Source: Microbacterium proteolyticum
GTDB lineage: Bacteria; Actinomycetota; Actinomycetes; Actinomycetales; Microbacteriaceae
Direction of reading: 5' to 3'
DNA length: 64,000 nucleotides
Assembly: GCF_014192415.1 (NCBI RefSeq)
Contig: NZ_JACHXY010000001.1
Coordinates: 372,001-436,000 of the forward strand
The position numbers and the translations under genes are program-made. The notes beneath the pieces were generated by a model. That model was not told the origin of the DNA. It saw only the letters and a program-made list of their open reading frames with translations, and ran no database searches. Each line of letters begins with the position of its first letter. Position 1 is the first letter of the stretch. Of the stretch, positions 1-7,681 are shown one piece after another.

Positions 1-226
1 CGAGCTGCGGGTAGATCCACTTCTCGGTGATGCCGGGCCACTGCCAGGTGTCGCTGCGCGTGCACGAGGTCACGTCGACACCGCCGAACAGGGCGCACCG
101 CGACCACGGCTCGTACACCAGGTACACGTCGCCCATCGGCTCGTTGGGCTGTTGGTAGCCCAGCACCGCCACGACGACATGCACGGCGACGAACGCGATC
201 AACAGGGGAACGACACGCCTCAGCAC
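1..226 (-). CDS. Membrane protein, glycosyltransferase-87 (DUF2029)-like, N-terminal part only
   Basis: Only the first 75 residues are in the window; the rest lies before base 1. A GTG start at 226 is chosen because a TAGGAT -10 box ends 6 nt upstream, the leaderless arrangement used by many genes here. Residues about 5-22 form a hydrophobic helix, followed by a polar stretch (NEPMGDVYLVYEPWS) resembling the first extracytoplasmic loop of GT-87 type polyprenyl-phosphate-mannose-dependent mannosyltransferases. The family call is inferred from this short stretch and from memory of similar genes beside nnrD in related genomes. It could be another multi-pass envelope protein. Confidence 0.55.
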   Translation of the reverse strand, partial: MLRRVVPLLIAFVAVHVVVAVLGYQQPNEPMGDVYLVYEPWSRCALFGGVDVTSCTRSDTWQWPGITEKWIYPQL

Positions 227-232
227 CGGGTA

Positions 233-238
233 ATCCTA
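233..238 (-). promoter_or_regulatory. -10 box (TAGGAT) for the leaderless gene at 1-226
   Basis: TAGGAT on the minus strand with exactly 6 nt between it and the GTG start. No Shine-Dalgarno sequence fits in between, so transcription probably starts at the GTG. Confidence 0.5.
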
Positions 239-311
239 AACGGGGCCGCCTGAGCGCCCCCGCCGAGGGCCGGGCGCTCTCGCGCCAGGACGGGCGAGGA
301 GCGCACGAACG

Positions 312-1169
312 TTATGCGATCGAGTCTCCGAGCAGGGCGGCGACGACGCCGGGCAGCGCGTCGGCGACATCGAGCGCGGTGATCGGACCGCCCGCGCTCC
401 CGTGGGAGAGGGACGCCGCCGTACCGGCGCGACCGTGCAGCCACGCCGAGGTCGCCGCGCACGCTGCCAGCTCTTCCAGGTCGGTGCGTCCGGCGGCGAC
501 GGCCCCGGCGGTGACCGCCCCGAGGACTCCGCCCAGTACATCGCCGGTGCCCGCGGTGGCGAGCCAGGGCGTCCCCGTCGACACGTGGCGACTCCATCCG
601 CCCGCCGCGGCGACGATGGTCACCGCCCCCTTCAGGAGCACGACGCCGCCGATCGCGTCCGCCGTCTCCCGCGCCGCGCGCTCGCGTGCGTCGTGGTCCG
701 CCATGGCGACCGCGGGGAGCCCCAGGGCATCCCGCAGACGGGCCATCTCACGGGCATGCGGCGTGACGATGACCGACGCCGCGGCGCCCGGCACGAGGTC
801 CAGCGACCCGGCGTCGACGACGACCGGCAGGTCGCCCTGCAGGATGCCGCGGAGGAGGGCCGTCTCGGCGGCGTCTCGCTCGGTGGCATCCGTTCCCGAA
901 CCGATCACCCACGCCTGCACGCGCCCGTCGACGGTGACCGTCTCGGGCCGGCGCTGCAGCACGAGATCCTGCGCGCGCGGGGGGCCGAGGTATCGGACCA
1001 TCCCGGTACCCGCCCGCCACGCCGCTTCGACCCCGAGCACCGCAGCACCCGGATACCGCGTGGACCCCGTGCGCATCCCGACGACGCCGCGGGAATACTT
1101 GTCGTCGTCCGCGGTTGGCCTCCGCAGTGTGCGGGCGGCGTCCAGCCCGCTCCAGTCCTTCGCCGTCAT
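312..1169 (-). CDS. nnrD: ADP-dependent (S)-NAD(P)H-hydrate dehydratase
   Basis: 285 aa of the ribokinase-like NnrD/YjeF C-terminal family, which dehydrates hydrated NADH/NADPH (NAD(P)HX) using ADP as part of cytosolic metabolite repair. Visible signatures are KYSRGVVGM (about residues 24-32), VVDAG (117-121), TPHAREMARL (136-145) and the TAGTGDVLGG anion-hole/catalytic motif (205-214, Asp210). It is a stand-alone dehydratase; no YjeF_N epimerase domain is fused to it or seen nearby. A TAGGGT box lies 6 nt before the ATG, so the mRNA is probably leaderless. It is divergent from the flavin oxidoreductase at 1199 with only 29 bp between them. Confidence 0.9.
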   Translation of the reverse strand: MTAKDWSGLDAARTLRRPTADDDKYSRGVVGMRTGSTRYPGAAVLGVEAAWRAGTGMVRYLGPPRAQDLVLQRRPETVTVDGRVQAWVIGSGTDATERDAAETALLRGILQGDLPVVVDAGSLDLVPGAAASVIVTPHAREMARLRDALGLPAVAMADHDARERAARETADAIGGVVLLKGAVTIVAAAGGWSRHVSTGTPWLATAGTGDVLGGVLGAVTAGAVAAGRTDLEELAACAATSAWLHGRAGTAASLSHGSAGGPITALDVADALPGVVAALLGDSIA

Positions 1170-1175
1170 GGCGTC

Positions 1176-1181
1176 ACCCTA
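1176..1181 (-). promoter_or_regulatory. -10 box (TAGGGT) for leaderless nnrD
   Basis: TAGGGT on the minus strand, 6 nt before the nnrD ATG, within the 29-bp gap to the divergent oxidoreductase gene. Confidence 0.5.
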
Positions 1182-1198
1182 GAACGCAAAGGTCCCCC

Positions 1199-2257
1199 GT
1201 GAGCGCCCTCTTCACACCCCTGTCCATCCGCGGTATCGAGATGCGAAACCGACTGTGGGTGTCGCCGATGTGCCAGTACAGCGCTGTCGACGGGATGCCG
1301 AACGATTGGCACCACGTTCACCTCGCCCAATTCGCCGCGGGAGGGGCGGGCCTGGTGATCGCCGAAGCGAGCGCGGTCTCGCCCGAGGGTCGTATCTCGC
1401 CCGACGACGCGGGCCTGTGGAACGATGCGCAGGCCGAGGCATGGGCGCCGATCGTCGCGGCGGTCCGTTCCCGCGGTGCCGTCGCGGGCGTGCAGCTGAG
1501 CCATGCCGGACGGAAGGCCTCGACCACGTCGCCGCTCTCCGGCGAGCGCGGATCCGTCTCCCGGGACGCGGGCGGATGGACCACCGTCGGCCCGTCTGCG
1601 ATGGCGTACGGCTCGTACGCCGAGCCGGTTGCACTGGATGCCGCGGCGATCGACGGCGTGGTGACCGACTTCGCAGATGCCGCCCGCCGCGCCGTCCGAG
1701 CCGGGTTCGAGGTCGTCGAGGTGCATGCCGCCCACGGCTACCTGCTGCATCAGTTCCTCTCGCCGCTGACGAACACCCGCACCGACGCCTATGGCGGATC
1801 GTTCGAGAACCGGGTCCGTCTCCTCCTGCGGGTGACCGAGGCCGTTCGCTCTGCAGCTCCGGAGGCCGCGCTGTTCGTGCGCTTCTCGGCGACCGATGCC
1901 GCCGAGGGCGGGTGGGACGTCGCCGACACCGTCGCCGCCGCCCGGCTCGTGGCCGAGGCGGGCGCCGACCTCATCGACGTCTCCAGCGGCGGGCTCGTGC
2001 CCCACCAGCGCATCGTCCCGGGTCCCGGCTATCAGGTCGAGTACGCGGCGACGGTCCGCCGCGAGACCGGCCTGCTCGTGAGCGCCGTCGGCATGATCGA
2101 CGACCCGACGTTCGGCGAGCAGATCGTCGCCGACGGCCGCGCCGACGCGGTCATGTCGGCACGCGAATGGCTTCGCGACCCCCACTACGCCCTTCGCGCT
2201 GCCGCGGTCCTGGGTGCGGACTCGCCCGCCCCCGCGCAGTACCTCCGCGCGTACTGA
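1199..2257 (+). CDS. NADH:flavin oxidoreductase, YqjM-type old yellow enzyme
   Basis: 352 aa TIM-barrel FMN enzyme that reduces activated C=C bonds of enals, enones and similar electrophiles. The class-III (YqjM) pattern is visible: SPMCQYSAVDG places the FMN-tuning Cys at residue 25 and Tyr at 27, and VHAAHGYLLHQF carries the paired substrate-binding histidines. The reading frame is open further upstream, but the GTG at 1199 gives a product beginning SALFTPLSIRG, the usual family start; longer versions would run back into nnrD. Its natural substrate and physiological role cannot be told from sequence. It is divergent from nnrD and followed by convergent CNNM-family genes. Confidence 0.88.
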   Translation: MSALFTPLSIRGIEMRNRLWVSPMCQYSAVDGMPNDWHHVHLAQFAAGGAGLVIAEASAVSPEGRISPDDAGLWNDAQAEAWAPIVAAVRSRGAVAGVQLSHAGRKASTTSPLSGERGSVSRDAGGWTTVGPSAMAYGSYAEPVALDAAAIDGVVTDFADAARRAVRAGFEVVEVHAAHGYLLHQFLSPLTNTRTDAYGGSFENRVRLLLRVTEAVRSAAPEAALFVRFSATDAAEGGWDVADTVAAARLVAEAGADLIDVSSGGLVPHQRIVPGPGYQVEYAATVRRETGLLVSAVGMIDDPTFGEQIVADGRADAVMSAREWLRDPHYALRAAAVLGADSPAPAQYLRAY

Positions 2258-2428
2258 CCCTCGCCGCCCGGCCCGCTCCGCCCGCGCGGCGGCGACCCCG
2301 CCCGGCCCGCGCCCCGCGGCGCCCACGACCCCGGCGAGAGCTCGCGCGTCTGCCGAGATCACGCGCTTCTCCGTCTGCATCGCGACATCTCGACGGACGC
2401 GGGTCATCTCTTGCCCGCACGAACGGGT

Positions 2429-2468
2429 CACCGGATGCCACGAGGCCTTCGCCCCGCGGCATCCGGTG
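2429..2468. terminator. Hairpin between the convergent oxidoreductase and CNNM genes
   Basis: Perfect 11-bp arms (2429-2439 and 2458-2468) with an 18-nt loop, placed just past the stop of the minus-strand gene at 2476. There is no clear U-tract. It could terminate transcription from either side. The arms contain the recurrent GGATGCC/GGCATCC word. The rest of 2258-2475 shows nothing else. Confidence 0.5.
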
Positions 2469-2475
2469 TCGTCGT

Positions 2476-3531
2476 CTAGACGAACCGTCGACGCTCGGTG
2501 GCGTCCTGCACTTCGCCGACGAGCTCTTCGATGACGTCCTCGAGGAACAGCACCGCCTTGACGTCGCCCTGCTCGTCGCGCACCTGTGCGAGGTGCCGCC
2601 CCGAGCGGCGCATGAGGGCGAGCGCATCCTCGAGATCCGTCGTCTCCAACATCGACACCATGTGATGGATGCGCTTTCCCGGAATGGGTCGGAGCATGTC
2701 GGCATCCGCCCCTTCCGCGGCACGCAGCACGTCTTTCAGGTGCACGTAGCCCGTCGGGTTGCCGATCTCATCGACGATCACATAGCGCGAATAGCCGTGC
2801 TGCGCCACGGCACGCTCGATCTCGGCCGGGGTCGTCGTCTCCGGAAGCGTGACCAGCGCGCCCATCGGCACCGCGATGTCGGCGGCCTTCTTCTCGGTGA
2901 ACTCGACGACCGCGCGGACGGTGCCGGCGGAGTCGTCGAGCACGCCCTCACGACGCGACTGCGTCACGATCGTCGCCACCTCGTCGAGCGTGTAGGTCGA
3001 GGCGGCCTCGTCCTTGGGCTCCACACGGAACAGGCGCAGCACGTGATTCGCCGTCCAGTTCAACGCGACGATGATCGGGTAGAACGCCTTCGACACCGCC
3101 ACCAGGGGCGGAGCCAGCATGAGCACAGCGCGGTCGGGCAGCGTGAACGCGAGGTTCTTGGGCACCATCTCGCCGAACACGACGTGCAGGTACGACACGA
3201 TCAGCAGCGCCACGACGAAGGAGGCGACGTCGACCGCGGCCTCGGGGAGCCCGGTGAGCCCGAGGGGACCGGCCAGCAGGTGGTGGATGGCCGGCTCCGA
3301 CACGTTCAGGATCAGCAGCGAGCAGATCGTGATGCCGAGCTGACACGTCGCCAGCATGAGGGTGGCGTGCTCCATGGCGTACAGCGCGGTCTTGGCGGCG
3401 CGCGACCCGCGGTCGGCGTGCGGCTCTATCTGCGAGCGGCGCGCCGAGATGACGGCGAACTCTGCGCCGACGAAGAAGGCGTTGGCGATGAGGAGCACCA
3501 CCAGCCAGGCGATTCCGGCCCAGTCGCTCAT
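2476..3531 (-). CDS. Hemolysin-like CNNM/DUF21 membrane protein with CBS pair (short paralogue)
   Basis: About 351 aa: an N-terminal DUF21/CNNM transmembrane region (to about residue 190) then a CBS-domain pair (about 200-330) ending VLFLEDVIEEL. It lacks the C-terminal CorC_HlyC domain present in its upstream paralogue. CNNM/CorC proteins are linked to Mg2+/Co2+ efflux; 'hemolysin' is a historical name. A GTG at 3534 and an ATG at 3531 are adjacent possible starts; the ATG is taken. Either overlaps the upstream stop, so the two genes are translationally coupled and probably form a heteromeric or sequential transporter unit. Confidence 0.85.
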   Translation of the reverse strand: MSDWAGIAWLVVLLIANAFFVGAEFAVISARRSQIEPHADRGSRAAKTALYAMEHATLMLATCQLGITICSLLILNVSEPAIHHLLAGPLGLTGLPEAAVDVASFVVALLIVSYLHVVFGEMVPKNLAFTLPDRAVLMLAPPLVAVSKAFYPIIVALNWTANHVLRLFRVEPKDEAASTYTLDEVATIVTQSRREGVLDDSAGTVRAVVEFTEKKAADIAVPMGALVTLPETTTPAEIERAVAQHGYSRYVIVDEIGNPTGYVHLKDVLRAAEGADADMLRPIPGKRIHHMVSMLETTDLEDALALMRRSGRHLAQVRDEQGDVKAVLFLEDVIEELVGEVQDATERRRFV

Positions 3532-4871
3532 CACTGATCACCGCCCTTCGCCGCGCGGACGAGGTCGTCGACGTTCTGCTCCCGCGGGGTGGGGGTGAAC
3601 TGCACCCGGTCGACACGGCGGCCGTCCATGCGCTGCACGGCCAGGATGCCGTCGTCGAGGTTCACGGTGTCGCCCACGACGGGGATGCGCTCGAGCGCGG
3701 CCATGATGAATCCGCCCACGGTGTCGTAGACCTCGCCCTCGGGCACCCGGACACCGGCGCGGTCGAGCACCTCGTCGGGTCGCAGGTCGCCGGGGAAGGT
3801 GAGGGATGCCGCCGAACGCACCACGCCGGCGCGCGAGCGGTCGTGCTCGTCGAGGACCTCGCCGACGATCTCCTCGACGAGGTCTTCGAGGGTCACCACA
3901 CCGGCGGTACCGCCGTACTCATCGACGACGATCGCCATCTGGTATCCCCGCGAGCGCAGTTCGGAAACGAGGGTGTCGAGGCGGACGGTCTCGGGAACGC
4001 GCAGCGGCTCGGTCGACAGCGCCGCGACCGGCACCTCTCCGCGCTTCTCGCGGGGCACGCCGATGGCCGCCTTGAGGTGGACGACGCCGACGATGTCGTC
4101 CATCGACTCGTCGTACACGGGGAAGCGGCTGTGGCCGGTGCGTCGCGCGAGCTGCACGACGTCGTCGGCGGGATCGCCCGCGGCGAGCGCGTGCACGCTC
4201 GGGCGGGGGGTCATGACGTCGGCCGCGCTGAGGCGCGCGAAGGTGAGGCTGCGATCGAGGAGCGAGGCGGTGTCCTTCTCGAGCATCCCGGCGTTCGCCG
4301 AGCGTCGGACCAGGCTCGACAGCTCCTCGGCCGAGCGAGCACCCGACAGCTCCTCCTTGGGCTCGACGCCCATGGCGCGCAGCACCCCGTTGGCGCTGCC
4401 GTTGAGCACGACGATCGCTGGCTTGAAGACGGCGGTGAAGGCCACCTGGAACGGGATGACGAGCTTCGCGGTCTGCCGCGGAATGGCGAGGGCGAAGTTC
4501 TTCGGCACGAGTTCGCCGAGGATCATCGACAGCACCGTCGCGAAAGCGACACCGATGACCGCGGCGAGCGGGACGATCAGCGCCTCGGGCAGTCCCCCCG
4601 TCTGGAAGAGGGGGCGCAGCAGGCTCGAGATCGCCGGTTCCATGGTGTACCCGGTGAGGAGCGTGGTCAGCGTGATTCCCAGCTGCGCGCTCGACAGGTG
4701 GGTCGAGGTGATGCGGAGTGCGTCGATGGTCAGCGAGAGCCGCGACTCGCCCGCGTCGCGGCGCGCCTCGAGATCGGCGCGGTCGAGGTTGACCAGCGCG
4801 AACTCGCTCGCGACGAAGAGTCCTGTGCCTACCGTCAGAAGAAGCCCCACGCCCAGCATGACGAATTCCAT
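3531..4871 (-). CDS. Hemolysin-like CNNM/DUF21 protein with CBS and CorC_HlyC domains
   Basis: 446 aa: DUF21/CNNM transmembrane domain (about 1-195), CBS pair (about 215-335, including MAIVVDEYGGTAGVVTLED) and a C-terminal CorC/HlyC transporter-associated domain (about 350-430). It is the full-length form of the family associated with divalent-cation efflux across the cytoplasmic membrane. It is the first gene of a two-gene operon whose second member has the same architecture minus CorC_HlyC. Both N-termini begin with a signal-anchor helix. Ion specificity cannot be assigned from sequence. Confidence 0.88.
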   Translation of the reverse strand: MEFVMLGVGLLLTVGTGLFVASEFALVNLDRADLEARRDAGESRLSLTIDALRITSTHLSSAQLGITLTTLLTGYTMEPAISSLLRPLFQTGGLPEALIVPLAAVIGVAFATVLSMILGELVPKNFALAIPRQTAKLVIPFQVAFTAVFKPAIVVLNGSANGVLRAMGVEPKEELSGARSAEELSSLVRRSANAGMLEKDTASLLDRSLTFARLSAADVMTPRPSVHALAAGDPADDVVQLARRTGHSRFPVYDESMDDIVGVVHLKAAIGVPREKRGEVPVAALSTEPLRVPETVRLDTLVSELRSRGYQMAIVVDEYGGTAGVVTLEDLVEEIVGEVLDEHDRSRAGVVRSAASLTFPGDLRPDEVLDRAGVRVPEGEVYDTVGGFIMAALERIPVVGDTVNLDDGILAVQRMDGRRVDRVQFTPTPREQNVDDLVRAAKGGDQ

Positions 4872-5027
4872 CAGTCGTCACCCCCGCTCGATCGCTCGGC
4901 GGAAGAGGGGTTTCGGGGCTCGGGTCTACAACTGGGAGGGTCGTCCATCGTGCCGATGATTCTATGGCAGCCACGAGGGAGCGGCACGCGTATCCCCCAC
5001 ACGCGACGACCTGTGGAGGATGGGGAG

Positions 5028-6062
5028 ATGGATGCGACATCTCCGGCGCAGGCACGCGCCATGGCGGCCGAATCGGCCGTGGTCCGCCGCTACGTCCATC
5101 GCTACGGACCGGTCGCGTGGGCGCACGCCGCGACACCGGGCGTCGCGGGCTCGCGCACGTGGCACTACTGGTGGCATGCGCACCTGTTCCACGTCTTCCA
5201 CGACGCCGAGCAGCACCGACCGGATCCCCGGCGCAAGCGTCTGCAGCGCGCGCTGCACCGCGGTGTCACGGTGCGGACGCTGGGGCGCTGGACCACGCCG
5301 TTCTACGACGACGTCGCCTGGATGACCCTGGCGTTGCAGCACCACGACCTGAACGACCGACGCATCGACCGCCTCGTCCGACGGCTCGACGAGGCCGTCG
5401 ATCCCACGGTGGGGGCTCTGCCGTGGGCGGTCGGCAGCGCGCTGTACAACGCCCCCGCCAACGGGCCCGCGGCGATCGCGCTGGCGTGGTCCGCGCGCCG
5501 GGGATCGGCGGTCGACCTCGACGCGTGGGTCGCCGCGGTCCTCCACGACCCGACGACGGGACTGGTGCGCGACGGCGTGGAGAACGGCGCCGTCCGCCCC
5601 GAGCTGTGGACCTACAACCAGGGCGTCGCGATCGGCTCCGCTCTCGCCCTGGCAGGGGGTGCCCCCGACGCAGGCGCCCAGGAGGCGCACGAGGCGCGCG
5701 CGGCATCCCTGGTCCACGCCGTCGCGCGCTGGTGCGACGCTGACGGAGGACTCTTCCCCTCTGCGGGAGGCGGCGACGGGGGTCTGTTCGCCGGCATCCT
5801 GGCTCGCTATCTCGCGGAGGCGGCGGTGTGGTTCGCCGACCACGAGGCGAACGACGAGCACCGCGCTGTCTCCCGCACCGCGCGCGATCTGGTCCACCGC
5901 AACGCCGACGCCCTGTGGAGAGGACGACGCGCGGGACTGTTCGCCGCGGACCCCCGACGCGCGGCCCGCGGAACCGGCGAAGACCTCGATCTCTCGGTGC
6001 AACTGGGGGCGTGGATCACCCTCGAGGCCGATGTGGCCGTGGCGGGCCTGGTCACCAGCTGA
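5028..6062 (+). CDS. Glycoside hydrolase family 76-like protein, apparently cytoplasmic
   Basis: 344 aa (alpha/alpha)6-barrel protein resembling GH76 alpha-1,6-mannanases. The consecutive catalytic aspartates are seen in FYDDVAWMTLAL (Asp94-Asp95), and WTYNQGVAIG is typical of the family. The ATG at 5028 follows a good GGAGG site; the longer open frame upstream runs antisense to the CNNM gene and is rejected. No signal peptide or lipobox is present, unlike secreted GH76 mannanases, so it probably acts on an internal mannan, a glycolipid or an exported intermediate. Its 3' end overlaps the convergent guaB1 gene by 11 bp. Confidence 0.8.
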   Translation: MDATSPAQARAMAAESAVVRRYVHRYGPVAWAHAATPGVAGSRTWHYWWHAHLFHVFHDAEQHRPDPRRKRLQRALHRGVTVRTLGRWTTPFYDDVAWMTLALQHHDLNDRRIDRLVRRLDEAVDPTVGALPWAVGSALYNAPANGPAAIALAWSARRGSAVDLDAWVAAVLHDPTTGLVRDGVENGAVRPELWTYNQGVAIGSALALAGGAPDAGAQEAHEARAASLVHAVARWCDADGGLFPSAGGGDGGLFAGILARYLAEAAVWFADHEANDEHRAVSRTARDLVHRNADALWRGRRAGLFAADPRRAARGTGEDLDLSVQLGAWITLEADVAVAGLVTS

Positions 6063-7512
6063 CGGGGAGCGCCTTTCCCTCTTCGTAACCGGCCGCGGAC
6101 TGCAGGCCCACCCGGGCGCGCTCGTGGAACTGCGCGACCGTCGACGCGCCGGCGTACGTGAACGAGGAGCGCACCCCCGAGGTGATCATGTCGAGGAGGT
6201 CTTCGAGGCCCGGGCGCTGGGGGTCGAGGTAGATGCGCGACGACGAGATCCCCTCGGCGAAGAGTTCCTTACGGGCGCGCTCGAAAGGATCGAGGCGCCC
6301 GAATCGGCCCTGCACCGCCTTGGTGGATGCCATGCCCCACGACTCCTTGAAGAGCCGGCCCGCATCGTCGGTTCGGAGCCGGCCGGGAGATTCGATCGTG
6401 CCGGCGAACCACGACCCGATCATGACGGATGCCGCGCCCGCGGCCAGCGCCAGCGCGACGTCCCGCGGGTAGCGCACCCCGCCGTCGGCCCACACGTGCG
6501 CGCCGACGCTGCGCGCCGCCTGGGCCGTCTCGAGCACGGCGGAGAACTGCGGGCGCCCCACCGCCGTCATCATGCGCGTCGTGCACATCGCACCCGGTCC
6601 CACGCCGACCTTGAGGATCGTCGCGCCCGCGTCGGTGAGGTCGCGCACGCCTTCGGCGGTGACGACGTTTCCGGCGGCGATCGGGATGCCGAGGTCGAGA
6701 GCCGCGATCTCGCGCAGTGCGCGGAGCATCTGCGCTTGGTGCCCATGGGCGGTGTCGACCACGAGGACGTCGACACCGGCGTCCGCGAGCGCGCGCGCCT
6801 TGCCGGTGACGTCGCCGTTGATGCCGACGGCCGCGGCGACGATGAGCCGTCCGTCGGCGTCGACGCCCGGACGGTAGACGGAGTCGCGCAGGGCGCTGCG
6901 TAGCGACAGGGTCCCCACCACGCGGTCGCCGTCGACGACCGCGACGACGTCGGTGCCGGACTCCTCGATCAGGGCGAACACCGTCCGCGGGTCGCCCACA
7001 CGGTGCGCCTCGATCACGGGGGTCTCGCCGCGCGTGATGTCGCCGAGCGTGGCATCCAGAAGCGCCGTCGCCAGGCGCGGGGCGGGCACGATGCCGCGGA
7101 AGTCTGCGAGGTCGACGATGCCGCCCCCTCGGGTCTCGGCGACGACGATGCCGTGACCGGGTACCGGCGGCAGCAGGAGGCGCGCGTCTGCCACCGTCGC
7201 GCTCGGAGGCAGCACGAGGGGCGCATCCCACGCGACGGGCCGCGACTTCACCCACTCGACCGCGTCGAGCAGGTCGGGCAGGGCGAGGTCCTGCGGGAGG
7301 ACGCCGAGCCCGCCCCGACGCGCGAGGGCCGCGGCGAGCCGCGTTCCCGTCACCGAGTTCATGTTGGCCGAGACCAGCGGCAGGGTCGCCCCACTGCCGT
7401 CGGCGGGGGCGAGATCCACGTCGAGGCGGCTGCGCACCTCGGAATGACGGGGAACGAGGAACACGTCCGAGTACGTCAGGTCGACATCGGGCTGGGCGCC
7501 GGAGAACTCCAT
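6052..7512 (-). CDS. guaB1: GuaB1 family IMP dehydrogenase-related protein (probable GMP reductase)
   Basis: 486 aa of the IMPDH/GMPR TIM-barrel family. A CBS pair (about residues 95-210) is inserted into the barrel, and the catalytic loop reads GVGPGAMCTT with Cys310. This matches the actinobacterial GuaB1 group (Rv1843c-like), whose mycobacterial member has been reported to act as a GMP reductase in purine salvage rather than as an IMP dehydrogenase. The ATG at 7512, preceded by GAGGTGG, gives the conserved MEFSG...LTYSDVFLVP start. It is divergent from kgd across about 170 bp and overlaps the GH76 gene tail to tail. Confidence 0.88.
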   Translation of the reverse strand: MEFSGAQPDVDLTYSDVFLVPRHSEVRSRLDVDLAPADGSGATLPLVSANMNSVTGTRLAAALARRGGLGVLPQDLALPDLLDAVEWVKSRPVAWDAPLVLPPSATVADARLLLPPVPGHGIVVAETRGGGIVDLADFRGIVPAPRLATALLDATLGDITRGETPVIEAHRVGDPRTVFALIEESGTDVVAVVDGDRVVGTLSLRSALRDSVYRPGVDADGRLIVAAAVGINGDVTGKARALADAGVDVLVVDTAHGHQAQMLRALREIAALDLGIPIAAGNVVTAEGVRDLTDAGATILKVGVGPGAMCTTRMMTAVGRPQFSAVLETAQAARSVGAHVWADGGVRYPRDVALALAAGAASVMIGSWFAGTIESPGRLRTDDAGRLFKESWGMASTKAVQGRFGRLDPFERARKELFAEGISSSRIYLDPQRPGLEDLLDMITSGVRSSFTYAGASTVAQFHERARVGLQSAAGYEEGKALPVSW

Positions 7513-7563
7513 GGCATCCACCTCACCACACGATTCGGATGAACGACCCTGAGGGATGTGAAA

Positions 7564-7584
7564 GTAAAGGCCCCGTAAAGGCCC
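7564..7584 (+). repeat. Direct repeat of a 10-mer, 11-bp period, upstream of kgd
   Basis: The 10-mer gtaaaggccc occurs at 7564-7573 and again at 7575-7584, one helical turn apart. It lies about 22 bp upstream of the putative kgd -10 box and in the region where guaB1 transcription should begin. It is a possible operator for a protein binding one face of DNA. No regulator is identified. Confidence 0.35.
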
Positions 7585-7606
7585 GGGCTGCTTCGGCAAC
7601 CTCGGC

Positions 7607-7612
7607 TAGGCT
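7607..7612 (+). promoter_or_regulatory. Possible -10 box (TAGGCT) of kgd
   Basis: TAGGCT 69 nt before the GTG of kgd, predicting a leader of roughly 63 nt that ends in a GAGGAAAG ribosome-binding site. No convincing -35 element is visible. Confidence 0.35.
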
Positions 7613-7681
7613 GGCTCGAGCACGGACGGGGACGTCTCTGCATCCACAGGAATCTTCATCGAGGAAAGCAGGCGATCGACT

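Noticed and set aside
5000..6062. Signal peptide on the GH76 protein through an earlier start
   Set aside because: The upstream in-frame extension is antisense to the CNNM gene, is not hydrophobic, and lacks the good ribosome site seen at 5028.
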